Positions 15,897 to 24,204 of a DNA stretch of 64,000 nucleotides are shown here, piece by piece (the first letter of the stretch is position 1; each line of letters starts with the position of its first letter). The notes under the pieces were generated by a model, which had not been told where the DNA came from, did not search any database, and saw nothing but the letters and a program-made list of their open reading frames with translations. The translations under genes were made by a program, and so were the position numbers. The stretch is from assembly GCF_002813445.1 (NCBI RefSeq), contig NZ_PHHD01000001.1:2852001-2916000 (forward strand), given 5' to 3'. The stretch is from Pseudomonas tolaasii NCPPB 2192 (GTDB lineage Bacteria; Pseudomonadota; Gammaproteobacteria; Pseudomonadales; Pseudomonadaceae).

Positions 15897-17522
15897 TCAG
15901 GTGTACTTGCGCTGGTCCGGCGCGGGCGGGAAGTACTGATACAACCAGGTTTCACTCAAGGTGCGGTCCTGGGTGCGGATAAACAGCCGCAGCTCTACCG
16001 GCTCCACGCTGTCGCTGGTCGGGTACCAGTCGAACAGGATGCGGTAGCCCTTGATGTTGTCGAGCACCAGCACGCTGAAATCCTTCACTTCACCGTGGGA
16101 GCAGGTCACCACCGGTTCAATCCCGGTGCCGGCCGGCAAACGGTCGAGACCGCCGCCCTTGAAGTCCACGGCAAAACGTCGTGCCCAGACTTCCGGGTAG
16201 TGCTCGCCCGGCGCCCACCCTTCGGTAAAGCCGCCCATGCCTGAGCGGGTGGCGTCCACTTGCGCCAGCGGCGTGCTCACCGGCGGCAGGGCGCTCCAGT
16301 AGAGCTTGTAGCCGTAGTTCAGCGAATCACCTGCGGCCACCGGCTTTTTCGGGGTCCAGAAGGCCACGATGTTGTCGAGGGTTTCGCCGGTGGTGGGAAT
16401 TTCCAGCAGGTCGATCGAGCCTTCGCCCCATGCGGTGGTCGGTTCGACCCACAGGCTCGGGCGCTTGCTGTACCAGTCCACGGTGTCCTGGTAGCTGGCG
16501 AACTCATGATCGGTCTGCACCAGGCCGAAACCTTTCGGGTCTTTGTCGGCAAATGCGTTGAATTGCAATTTGGCCGGGTTGTTCAGCGGTCGGCAGATCC
16601 ACTCGCCATTGCCGCGCCACATCGCCAGGCGGTCCGAGTCGTGGATTTGCGGGTGGATGGTGTCGCACATGCGGCGCTCATGGGTGCCGCAGCTGAACAT
16701 GCTGGTCATCGGTGCGATGCCCAGTTGCTCGATGGTGGTGCGCGCATTGATATGCGCGTCGATGGCCATCACCACCTGGCTGGCCTGGCAGTCGATGTCG
16801 AAGCGGTACGCGCCGGTGGCGCTCGGCGAGTCGAGCAGGGCATAGACCACAAAGCGCGTCGCGTCCTTGTCCGGGGTTTCGAACCAGAACTGCGTGAAGT
16901 CGGGGAATTCCTCGCGTTTTTTCGCGTAGGTGTCGATGGCCAGGCCGCGGGCGGACAGGCCGTACTGGCCGGTGGAATCCACTGCGCGGAAGTAGCTGGC
17001 GCCGAGAAACGACAGCACGTCGTGGCGGTCCAGTTCCGGCGCCTTGAACAGCTTGAAACCGGAGAAACCCAGGTCGCCCGTCAATTGCTGGGTGTCCACT
17101 GTGGTTTTGGCGTAGTTGAACAACGAAGGGCGGAAATGCACCTCGCGCGCTTCACGGGTCTTGGGGTCGACGCTGTGCATGCGCACCGGTGTCTTGAAAC
17201 CCATGCCGACGTGGAAGAATTGCACGTCGAGTTGGCCGTTCAGCTCCTTCCACAGCGAATGGTTGCCGTCGTAGCCGATGGCGTTGAAATTCTGCGGGGT
17301 CATGGTCGCCAGGGTCGGCGGCAGCACCTGTTTGGTGTCTTTATAAGCCGTCCCGGCCAGTTGTTTGGCCTGGGCTTTGAGCGATTCAAAATCAAAGGCA
17401 ACGGCCTTGCCGTCGGCGGCACGGTTGCCGGCCCAGGCGTGCGCAGCGAGCAGGCCGCTGGCCGATAAACCGGTATAGGCCGCAATGGCCATGGACGCTT
17501 TGAGCAAATTCCTGCGGTGCAT
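15897..17522 (-). CDS. opgD: Periplasmic glucan biosynthesis protein OpgD
   Basis: OpgD (MdoD) is a periplasmic protein of the OpgG/OpgD family that shapes osmoregulated periplasmic glucans. The 541-residue length is close to E. coli OpgD (about 551). A twin-arginine signal is evident (HRRNLLKAS then a hydrophobic stretch, cleavage after AWA near residue 31), as expected for OpgD and unlike Sec-exported OpgG. Domain markers include FRPSLFNYAKT and the aromatic-rich GAYRFDIDCQ core. No glucosyltransferase is adjacent; ndvB is about 43 kb away in the same window. Confidence 0.94.
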   Translation of the reverse strand: MHRRNLLKASMAIAAYTGLSASGLLAAHAWAGNRAADGKAVAFDFESLKAQAKQLAGTAYKDTKQVLPPTLATMTPQNFNAIGYDGNHSLWKELNGQLDVQFFHVGMGFKTPVRMHSVDPKTREAREVHFRPSLFNYAKTTVDTQQLTGDLGFSGFKLFKAPELDRHDVLSFLGASYFRAVDSTGQYGLSARGLAIDTYAKKREEFPDFTQFWFETPDKDATRFVVYALLDSPSATGAYRFDIDCQASQVVMAIDAHINARTTIEQLGIAPMTSMFSCGTHERRMCDTIHPQIHDSDRLAMWRGNGEWICRPLNNPAKLQFNAFADKDPKGFGLVQTDHEFASYQDTVDWYSKRPSLWVEPTTAWGEGSIDLLEIPTTGETLDNIVAFWTPKKPVAAGDSLNYGYKLYWSALPPVSTPLAQVDATRSGMGGFTEGWAPGEHYPEVWARRFAVDFKGGGLDRLPAGTGIEPVVTCSHGEVKDFSVLVLDNIKGYRILFDWYPTSDSVEPVELRLFIRTQDRTLSETWLYQYFPPAPDQRKYT

Positions 17523-17837
17523 AGAGACAACCTGTCGTGAGCAAATCCCGCGCCCTTCCTGGCACGTAGCGGATCAGAAATTACGGTTCGGACATGCCTT
17601 CGGCCAAACGCAACGGACAATAAACAGACGCCGGATAGCTTAAGCGGTTCGATGGTGTAGGAAAAATGATTGATAGCGGGGTGATGGCGTTGCATATGAA
17701 ACAAAGCATTTCCGCCACAGGTCCATTTTTCGCCTTGGCGTTACATTCGGAAGCACTCTAGATCGAAGCTTTTTGGCACTTGGTTTTACGCTGGGGGCCT
17801 ATTGCTCCACACGAACCCAAATGCCTGGAGGTTGCGA
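17523..17837. other. Divergent intergenic region between opgD and the TerB-like gene
   Basis: This 315-base, moderately A/T-rich region must hold promoters for both divergent genes. I see no coding frame, repeat or convincing hairpin. A TGGCAC box at 17774 resembles a sigma54 -24 element but lacks the GC of the -12 element. Confidence 0.5.
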
Positions 17838-18548
17838 ATGAATACCCGTGGATTGCTCGATCAGTTGCTCAAGTCTGGCCAGGACATGCTGCAAAAGAAA
17901 GCGGGCGGCCAGCCCGCGCAGGGTGATAACGGCGCCCTCGGCGGGTTGCTCGGTAGCGGCGGGCTGGGCAGCTTGCTCGGCGGCGCCGGTGGCGGGGCGC
18001 TTGCGGCGGGCGCCATGGGGCTGCTGATGGGCAACAAAAAAGCCCGCAAATTCGGCGGCAAGGCCCTGACCTATGGCGGCCTGGCGGCGCTGGGTGTGAT
18101 TGCCTACAAAGCCTACGGCAACTGGCAGGCGCAGCAGGCCAGCGCACCCAGGGGCGAGCCGCAAACCCTCGACCGACTGCCGCCGGCGCAAGTCGAGCAA
18201 CACAGCCAGGGCATTCTCAAGGCGCTGGTGGCCGCCGCCAAAGCGGACGGCCATGTGGACGAGCGTGAACGCGCGCTGATCGAAGGCGAATTCACCAAGC
18301 TCGATAGCGACCGCGAATTGCAAAGCTGGCTGCATGCCGAACTCAACAAGCCCCTCGACCCCGCCGATGTCGCCCGCGCCGCTGCGTCCCCGGAAATGGC
18401 CGCCGAGATGTACATCGCCAGTGTGATGCTGGTGGACGAGGAGAACTTTATGGAAAAGGCGTATCTGGATGAACTTGCCCGCCAGCTCAAGCTGGAGCCG
18501 GGTTTGAAAGTCGAATTGGAAAAGCAGGTGCGTCAGGCGGTGCTCTAA
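17838..18548 (+). CDS. TerB / DUF533-type membrane protein (YebE-like)
   Basis: The 236-residue protein has an N-terminal Gly/Ala-rich segment (about 30-75, GGLLGSGGLGSLLGG) with a probable membrane helix near 80-96, followed by a TerB-like helical domain (about 115-236). The latter includes LKALVAAAKADGHVDERERALIEGE, where the acidic residues match the metal-binding pattern of the family. YebE/DUF533 proteins are linked to envelope stress in enterobacteria; the function here is inferred only. The ATG at 17838 follows GGAGG. Confidence 0.8.
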   Translation: MNTRGLLDQLLKSGQDMLQKKAGGQPAQGDNGALGGLLGSGGLGSLLGGAGGGALAAGAMGLLMGNKKARKFGGKALTYGGLAALGVIAYKAYGNWQAQQASAPRGEPQTLDRLPPAQVEQHSQGILKALVAAAKADGHVDERERALIEGEFTKLDSDRELQSWLHAELNKPLDPADVARAAASPEMAAEMYIASVMLVDEENFMEKAYLDELARQLKLEPGLKVELEKQVRQAVL

Positions 18549-19201
18549 GGATCATTCACAGGGGGGGCGGTCGGAGTGGTGGTTGCTGACCTGAATGGAG
18601 GCCCCCACGGCTCGGCCAGTGACAGTGTCATGAGATAACGCTCTTCCAGCGGGTACCGGTCGTCCCTGAATCGTCCAACTACCAGCATCACTTGATATTT
18701 GTTGCCCGCTCGCCAATAGGAGGTGCCACCCAGGTTCACATTGCGCAACCGGGCACGCCATTCAGGGGTGTCTGCCAGGGGAGGGTCGGACTCGACTCGG
18801 ATGGGGGCCCAGCCAGCCTTGCGCCACTGGTCTTGCAGGTCCAGTGCGATCTTGAGTGTTTCATCGAGCAATAGCGGCTCGACTTGGGGGGACATGCGGA
18901 TACTGCCGACTCGCTCATCCTCAAACATCACTGTGAAGAAGCGGGCCAGTGGGGTTACGAATCCATATTGAGAGTCTATAAAACGAAGGCGGGCATCCGA
19001 CGTCGGGAGTCTTCCCCAAACATGTCCAGGGATCGCCGGGCCAATGGATGCGCTTGAACGCTGCCGCATATCCTCCCAAGGCTCGCCGAGCATTAATGCT
19101 ATTTCTGGTTCATCGGCGCCGAGGTATAGCGCTATCCAGATAATCAGTGCGGCAACAAACAGCCCAATCAAGTTGCGCCGTCGAATCAGGGACGGGTTCA
19201 T
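18545..19201 (-). CDS. Putative T6SS immunity paralogue C (third copy, C-terminally extended)
   Basis: Third of three tandem paralogues downstream of the PAAR effector. The 218-residue product has a basic N-terminus (SLIRRRN), one membrane helix (about 11-28), and a periplasm-facing domain starting PEIALMLGEPWEDMRQRSS. It is almost identical to copy B in residues 94-203, but residues about 58-80 (WGRLPxSDARLRFID, YGFVTP) resemble copy A. The stop codon shared by A and B (CCA TGA) reads CCA TTC here, adding 16-17 residues. Its ATG overlaps the stop of copy B as ATGA. An immunity role is inferred from context; no family is recognised. Confidence 0.72.
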   Translation of the reverse strand: MNPSLIRRRNLIGLFVAALIIWIALYLGADEPEIALMLGEPWEDMRQRSSASIGPAIPGHVWGRLPTSDARLRFIDSQYGFVTPLARFFTVMFEDERVGSIRMSPQVEPLLLDETLKIALDLQDQWRKAGWAPIRVESDPPLADTPEWRARLRNVNLGGTSYWRAGNKYQVMLVVGRFRDDRYPLEERYLMTLSLAEPWGPPFRSATTTPTAPPVNDP

Positions 19202-19806
19202 GGAGGCCCCCACGGCCCGGCCAGTGACAGTGTCATGAGATAACGCTCTTCCAGCGGGTACCGGTCGTCCCTGAATCGTCCCACTACCAGCATCACTTGA
19301 TATTTGTTGCCCGCTCGCCAATAGGAGGTGCCACCCAGGTTCACATTGCGCAACCGGGCACGCCATTCAGGGGTGTCTGCCAGGGAAGGGTCGGACTCGA
19401 CTCGGATAGGGTCCCAGCCAGCCTTGCGCCACTGGTCTTGCAGGTCCAGTGCGATCTTGAGTGTTTCATCGAGCAATAGCGGCTCGACTTGGGGGGACAT
19501 GCGGATACTGCCGACTCGCTCATCGTCGAAACCTATCGTGAAAAAACGGGCCAAAGGGGTAGTGAATCCATATTGAGGGTCTGCCAGGCGAAGTCTGGCA
19601 TCGGATTTGGGAGTCCTGAACCAATGATGCCCTGGAATGGCAGGGTCAATGCCCGCGCTTGAACGCTGCCGCATATCCTCCCAAGGCTCTCCGAGCATTA
19701 ATGCTATTTCTGGGTCATCGGCGCCGAGGTATAGCGCTATCCAGATAATCAGTGCGGCAACAAACAGCCCAATCAAGTTGCGCCGTCGGATCAGGGGCGA
19801 GTTCAT
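19198..19806 (-). CDS. Putative T6SS immunity paralogue B
   Basis: Second tandem paralogue, 202 residues. It has an N-terminal SPLIRRRN charge cluster, one transmembrane helix (about 11-28), then a soluble domain expected in the periplasm. There is no lipobox and no cysteine-rich motif. It overlaps copy A upstream and copy C downstream by ATGA, so all three are translationally coupled to the effector. Copy B differs from both neighbours mainly in residues 52-93 (HHWFRTPK, RLADPQ). The stop-to-stop repeat unit with copy C is 605 bp. Function inferred, not recognised. Confidence 0.72.
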   Translation of the reverse strand: MNSPLIRRRNLIGLFVAALIIWIALYLGADDPEIALMLGEPWEDMRQRSSAGIDPAIPGHHWFRTPKSDARLRLADPQYGFTTPLARFFTIGFDDERVGSIRMSPQVEPLLLDETLKIALDLQDQWRKAGWDPIRVESDPSLADTPEWRARLRNVNLGGTSYWRAGNKYQVMLVVGRFRDDRYPLEERYLMTLSLAGPWGPP

Positions 19807-20417
19807 GGCTGTCCCCTCGGCCTGGCCAGTTCCAGTGTGATGAGGTAGCGCTCTTCAGTTGGGTTACGAATGTCCTTGAAGCGACCGACCACCAACATCA
19901 CTTGATATTTGTTTTCTGCCCACCAATAGGATGTGCCACCCCGGTTCACATTTCGCAATCGGGTACGCCATTCAAGGGTGTCGGCAAATGGAGGGTTGGA
20001 CGTGATCCGGATTGGCACCCAGCCAGCCCTGGTCCATTGATGTTGCAAGTCCAATACAACTTTAAGGGCATCATCGAGCAATAGCGGTTCGATTTGAGGG
20101 GACATGCGGATAGTGTCAACTCGATCGTATTTGAAACTTACTGCGAGGAATCGGGCTGTTGGGGTTACGAAACCATACTGGGGGTCTATGAAGCGAAGGC
20201 GGGCGTCGGACTTGGGCAGTCTTCCCCATATTTCACCGGGAATGGCTGGGTCGATTTCTGCACTGGAGCGCTGACGCATATCCTCCCAAGACTCGCCTAG
20301 CATTAGCGCTATTTCTGGATCTTCCGCGGTGAGGCGTATCACCCCTAATATCACGAGCCCGATGACGAAGAGTCCCAGTCCGCCGCGTTGCCAGCCTATT
20401 CGCGAGAGCTGTCTCAT
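19803..20417 (-). CDS. Putative T6SS immunity paralogue A
   Basis: First paralogue after the effector, 204 residues and the most diverged of the three. Its membrane segment (GGLGLFVIGLVILGVIRL, about 12-29) differs from B and C, while the following PEIALMLGESWEDMRQRSSAEIDPAIPG and the distal GGTSYWWAENKYQVMLVVGRF are conserved. The ATG overlaps the effector stop as ATGA. The topology (short basic cytosolic end, one helix, exported domain) suits neutralising a toxin acting in the periplasm or on the membrane. That role is inferred from position and coupling. Confidence 0.72.
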   Translation of the reverse strand: MRQLSRIGWQRGGLGLFVIGLVILGVIRLTAEDPEIALMLGESWEDMRQRSSAEIDPAIPGEIWGRLPKSDARLRFIDPQYGFVTPTARFLAVSFKYDRVDTIRMSPQIEPLLLDDALKVVLDLQHQWTRAGWVPIRITSNPPFADTLEWRTRLRNVNRGGTSYWWAENKYQVMLVVGRFKDIRNPTEERYLITLELARPRGQP

Positions 20418-21856
20418 CGGACACCCAACCCTTCAGAGAGATCGTGTATAGCTTGATCGATTAGATGTCGCTGGCTGCTATGCAGCAACTTGTCAAACTG
20501 CGCTGCGGCCTTGAGCACGAAGGTCATTCGCTGAGTGATATCCGCTAAGTTTGCGAAAGGAATATTGCTGAATTCAACGGTTCGACCGTCTTCGACCGGG
20601 CGGCATTGGCTTGCCAGTGTCAGCTCAATGGCTTGAGCCAACCCTGACGGTATACCCGTGACGTAAGAAAGATGATTGCCAAGTAGTAGAGCGACCAGTT
20701 TTTGATCTGCATACAGGGTTGGTTGAAGGATGTTTCGTTGTTCATGGTCGGCCAGCAACTCAACACTATTGGCTATATCGCCTGCATTAATAGCATTGAA
20801 CGCCTGCAACACTTCCGGGTGGTCCACCCCAAATCTTAGTTTCTCCTGCCCCACCGGCCACAATATTGAGTCCTGCCCATCCCCGTAGATATTTTTTCGC
20901 GAAGACAAACAACTTTCAAACTGCTTCAACCCACGCTCCAGATAAAAAACATGCAACGGGTACACGTCCAAAAACAACGTGGTATTCCCCATCGCCATCA
21001 TCTCGTACACATGCTGATAGAGCTGCTGCACGGTCGACAACGGCTCGCTGTCATTGCGCCAATCGATACCGGGCAGGGGATTGTTTCGAATGGCCTGCCC
21101 ATACTCCCGCTGCCTTTTTTCGTATTCCAGCAGCTTCTCCTGCCGCTGCACCTCGACCGGGTTGAACAGGCTCCAGAACCCATCCTTTGCACTCTTTTTC
21201 AGGTGTTGCGCCGCTTCATATTCAGCCTGGATTTTTTCAATCGACTCGGCAGCATGAAGCAAGCCGCAACCCACCTGTTTGGAGGCGAACGCTGCGAGCC
21301 CTGCCCATTGAAAGCGCTTATCCAATCGCCACAGTTGGGCATACGCTGCGTTGATCACTCGGTTGCGTGCCTTGGGATCGGCGATCAATACGCCGTTCGG
21401 TGCAACGATCGCTTCGGCGCTCTCTTGGTATTTGCGCCAGGTGCTTTCACACGTCGGCACCTGTTGCGCAGAGAAAAACAGTCTGGGAGAACGTTGTGTC
21501 GACTGCCCCCCCGCGTTTTTTGGCTGAGTGGCGAAAGGTGCGGCAGCTGTTGCATGGGGCGAGGGGTCAACCCCGATGATCTGTGAACTGCGTGTTTGAT
21601 TGGCAATGAGTCGGGGAGGCGGGTCGCATTTGCAGCTGCAGATATCATCATCCAAAGCAGCGTTACACCCATTGATCATCTCCACGAGGCGCGGACCGTC
21701 ACTCCTGATCACGCCGGTGGTGTCGCAGGCCGGGCAATAGACCTCGTCGCCCTCAATGGATTTGGCCATGCCGTCAATGCTGAAGCCTGCGCTGCCACTG
21801 CGAACGCTGCCGTTGGAGGTGGTTTTGGCGCCTACGGTGATGTGATAGCGCTGCAT
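20414..21856 (-). CDS. PAAR-domain protein, candidate type VI secretion effector
   Basis: PAAR proteins cap the VgrG spike of the type VI secretion system and carry effector domains. The 480-residue product starts with a Pseudomonas-type PAAR domain (about 1-92: HITVGAKTT, IEGDEVYCPAC, GPRLVEMING, CSCKCDPPPRLI) with paired cysteines at 41/44 and 73/75/77. A Ser/Pro/Gln-rich linker (about 93-130) leads to a helical C-terminal domain (about 131-480) with conserved-looking ARNRVINAAYAQLW and LLADHEQRNILQPTLY. I do not recognise its catalytic class; a DUF2515-like relationship is possible. No vgrG, chaperone or structural T6SS gene is adjacent. The region is visibly less GC-rich than its flanks, suggesting transfer. 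Confidence 0.78.
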   Translation of the reverse strand: MQRYHITVGAKTTSNGSVRSGSAGFSIDGMAKSIEGDEVYCPACDTTGVIRSDGPRLVEMINGCNAALDDDICSCKCDPPPRLIANQTRSSQIIGVDPSPHATAAAPFATQPKNAGGQSTQRSPRLFFSAQQVPTCESTWRKYQESAEAIVAPNGVLIADPKARNRVINAAYAQLWRLDKRFQWAGLAAFASKQVGCGLLHAAESIEKIQAEYEAAQHLKKSAKDGFWSLFNPVEVQRQEKLLEYEKRQREYGQAIRNNPLPGIDWRNDSEPLSTVQQLYQHVYEMMAMGNTTLFLDVYPLHVFYLERGLKQFESCLSSRKNIYGDGQDSILWPVGQEKLRFGVDHPEVLQAFNAINAGDIANSVELLADHEQRNILQPTLYADQKLVALLLGNHLSYVTGIPSGLAQAIELTLASQCRPVEDGRTVEFSNIPFANLADITQRMTFVLKAAAQFDKLLHSSQRHLIDQAIHDLSEGLGVR

Positions 21857-22069
21857 GCGAGAGATGTCCTTAGTCAGCCGGGACCAGCACGCTAGGGAAG
21901 TAATGGAAGCGGGAAAAGTCAGATACTTCTTTGTCTGCTGTAGCTTGATTCCCTAATGCTGTAGGAGTGTTTTTGCATTCTGTGAGCGCTTCATCAAAAC
22001 CCGTTGATAAATGAGGGCTTGTGCTCAGCTATACTCGTCGGCATTTGATCGGCCCTTCGAGGAATTACT

Positions 22070-23692
22070 GTGAAGAACTGGACCTTGCGCCAACGGATCT
22101 TGGCTAGCTTTGCGGTCATTATCGCCATCATGCTGTTAATGGTTGTGGTCTCCTATTCGCGGTTGCTGAAAATCGAGGTCAGCGAAGAGGCGGTCCGTGA
22201 TGACGCGGTGCCGGGGGTTTATCTCAGTTCGATGATCCGCAGCGCCTGGGTCGACAGTTACCTGCAAACCCTGGAGTTGCTGGGCCTGCGTGACGACAAG
22301 GGCCTGACCGACGCCGACAAGGCCGACTTCAAGTCTTTTGAAGGGCGTATTCAGCAGCAGATGGCCAACTACCAGCAAACCATCAATGGCCGTGACGATC
22401 AGGCCGAGTTCGACAAATTCGAAATCCTGCACCAGGCCTACAACAAGAGCCTGACGGTGGTGCTCGACAGCCTGCAGCGCAATGATCTGGCGGCCGCGCG
22501 CAAAGAGTTCACGACCAACCTGACGCCGGCCTGGACGGCCGGGCGCATGAAGCTCAACGACATCATCACGGAAAACAAAGACGTGGCCGATCGTGCGACC
22601 ACGGCGATCGACGATGCGGTCTCCGCCGCCAAAGTCAGCATGTTCGTGTCCTTGGCCTTCGCCATCCTTGCCGCCGGCCTCTGCGGCCTGCTGTTGATGC
22701 GCGCGATCATGGCGCCGATGCAGCGCATCGTTTCGATTCTGGGCACCATGCGCGACGGCGACCTGAGCAAGCGCCTGAACCTTGAGCGCAAGGACGAATT
22801 CAACGCGGTGGAAACCGGCTTCAACGACATGATGACCGAGCTGACGGCCCTGGTGTCCCAGGCCCAGCGTTCGTCGGTGCAGGTGACCACCTCGGTTACC
22901 GAGATTGCCGCCACCTCCAAGCAGCAGCAAGCCACGGCCACCGAGACGGCAGCCACCACCACCGAAATCGGCGCCACTTCGCGGGAGATCGCCGCCACTT
23001 CCAAGGATTTGGTTCGCACCATGACCGAGGTGTCCACCGCGGCCGATCAGGCTTCGGTCGCCGCCGGTTCCGGCCAGCAAGGCCTGGCACGCATGGAAGA
23101 AACCATGCACTCGGTGATGGGCGCCGCCGACCTGGTCAACGCCAAGCTGGCGATCCTCAATGAGAAGGCCGGCAACATCAATCAGGTGGTGGTGACCATC
23201 GTCAAGGTGGCCGACCAGACCAACCTGCTGTCGCTCAACGCGGCGATCGAAGCCGAGAAGGCCGGTGAATACGGCCGCGGGTTTGCCGTGGTGGCCACCG
23301 AGGTGCGGCGCCTGGCTGACCAGACCGCCGTGGCGACCTACGACATCGAGCAGATGGTGCGCGAGATCCAGTCGGCAGTCTCGGCGGGCGTGATGGGCAT
23401 GGACAAAATCTCCGAAGAAGTGCGCCGCGGCATGTTCGAAGTCCAGCAAGTGGGCGAGCAGCTGTCGCAGATCATCCATCAGGTGCAGGCGCTGGCGCCG
23501 CGGGTGTTGATGGTCAACGAAGGCATGCAGGCCCAGGCCACCGGCGCGGAGCAGATCAACCATGCACTGGTGCAACTGGGCGATGCCAGCAGCCAGACCG
23601 TGGAATCCCTGCGCCAGGCCAGCTTTGCCATTGATGAACTGAGCCAGGTTGCGGTCGGTCTGCGCAGCGGCGTGTCGCGTTTCAAAGTCTGA
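22070..23692 (+). CDS. wspA: Methyl-accepting chemotaxis-type surface sensor WspA
   Basis: WspA is the membrane receptor of the Wsp system, which senses surface contact and activates the WspE kinase. The 540-residue protein has TM1 (about 10-30), a periplasmic four-helix bundle (31-190), TM2 (about 190-212), HAMP (about 212-265) and a long coiled-coil signalling domain whose hairpin tip reads VADQTNLLSLNAAIEAEKAGEYGRGF. The start is GTG at 22070 preceded by GAGG; no ATG alternative keeps the TM1 leader. wspB overlaps its stop by one base. Confidence 0.95.
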   Translation: MKNWTLRQRILASFAVIIAIMLLMVVVSYSRLLKIEVSEEAVRDDAVPGVYLSSMIRSAWVDSYLQTLELLGLRDDKGLTDADKADFKSFEGRIQQQMANYQQTINGRDDQAEFDKFEILHQAYNKSLTVVLDSLQRNDLAAARKEFTTNLTPAWTAGRMKLNDIITENKDVADRATTAIDDAVSAAKVSMFVSLAFAILAAGLCGLLLMRAIMAPMQRIVSILGTMRDGDLSKRLNLERKDEFNAVETGFNDMMTELTALVSQAQRSSVQVTTSVTEIAATSKQQQATATETAATTTEIGATSREIAATSKDLVRTMTEVSTAADQASVAAGSGQQGLARMEETMHSVMGAADLVNAKLAILNEKAGNINQVVVTIVKVADQTNLLSLNAAIEAEKAGEYGRGFAVVATEVRRLADQTAVATYDIEQMVREIQSAVSAGVMGMDKISEEVRRGMFEVQQVGEQLSQIIHQVQALAPRVLMVNEGMQAQATGAEQINHALVQLGDASSQTVESLRQASFAIDELSQVAVGLRSGVSRFKV

Positions 23693-24204
23693 TGAGCGAC
23701 CTCGCGGCTAAACGCGGCGCCGTGCCGGCGGCCAAGAAAGCGCTGTTTCTGGTGTTCCACATCGGCAGCGAACGCTACGCCCTCAAGGCCACGGAAGTGG
23801 CCGAAGTGCTGCCGCGCCTGCCGCTCAAGCCCATCGCCCATGCGCCGGTGTGGGTGGCGGGCATCTTCGCCCACCGTGGCGCGCTGGTGCCGGTTATCGA
23901 TCTCTGCGCCTTGACGTTCGGCACCACCGCCCAGGCGCGTACCAGCACGCGGCTGGTGCTGGTCAATTACCAGCCGCAGCCGTGGATTGAAGCGCGCTGG
24001 CTGGGACTGATTCTGGAGCAAGCCACCGACACCCTGCGCTGCGACCCCGCCGAGTTCCAGCCCTATGGCCTGGATAACCGCGAGGCGCCCTACCTGGGGC
24101 CGGTGCGTGAAGACGCTCAGGGTTTGATGCAGTGGATCGGCGTGGACGACCTGTTGACCGAAGACGTGCGCGCCTTGCTGTTCTCTGCCGAGCTGAGCCT
24201 ATGA
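23692..24204 (+). CDS. wspB: CheW-like coupling protein WspB
   Basis: WspB is one of two CheW-type adaptors linking receptor and kinase. The 170-residue protein carries a single CheW domain (about 17-160: FLVFHIGSERYALKATEVAEVLP, VAGIFAHRGALVPVIDL). Its ATG is fused to the wspA stop as TGATG and its own stop overlaps the wspC start as ATGA, so translation is coupled. Confidence 0.93.
   Translation: MSDLAAKRGAVPAAKKALFLVFHIGSERYALKATEVAEVLPRLPLKPIAHAPVWVAGIFAHRGALVPVIDLCALTFGTTAQARTSTRLVLVNYQPQPWIEARWLGLILEQATDTLRCDPAEFQPYGLDNREAPYLGPVREDAQGLMQWIGVDDLLTEDVRALLFSAELSL

Noticed and set aside
17774..17789. Sigma54 promoter before the TerB-like gene (TGGCAC box)
   Set aside because: The -12 position reads TA instead of the required GC.
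18552..18761. 69-residue leftward frame (MACPVAQCEPG...) overlapping paralogue C
   Set aside because: It is an alternate-frame shadow; the same peptide appears in the extended leader frame of the repeated DNA and has no ribosome site.
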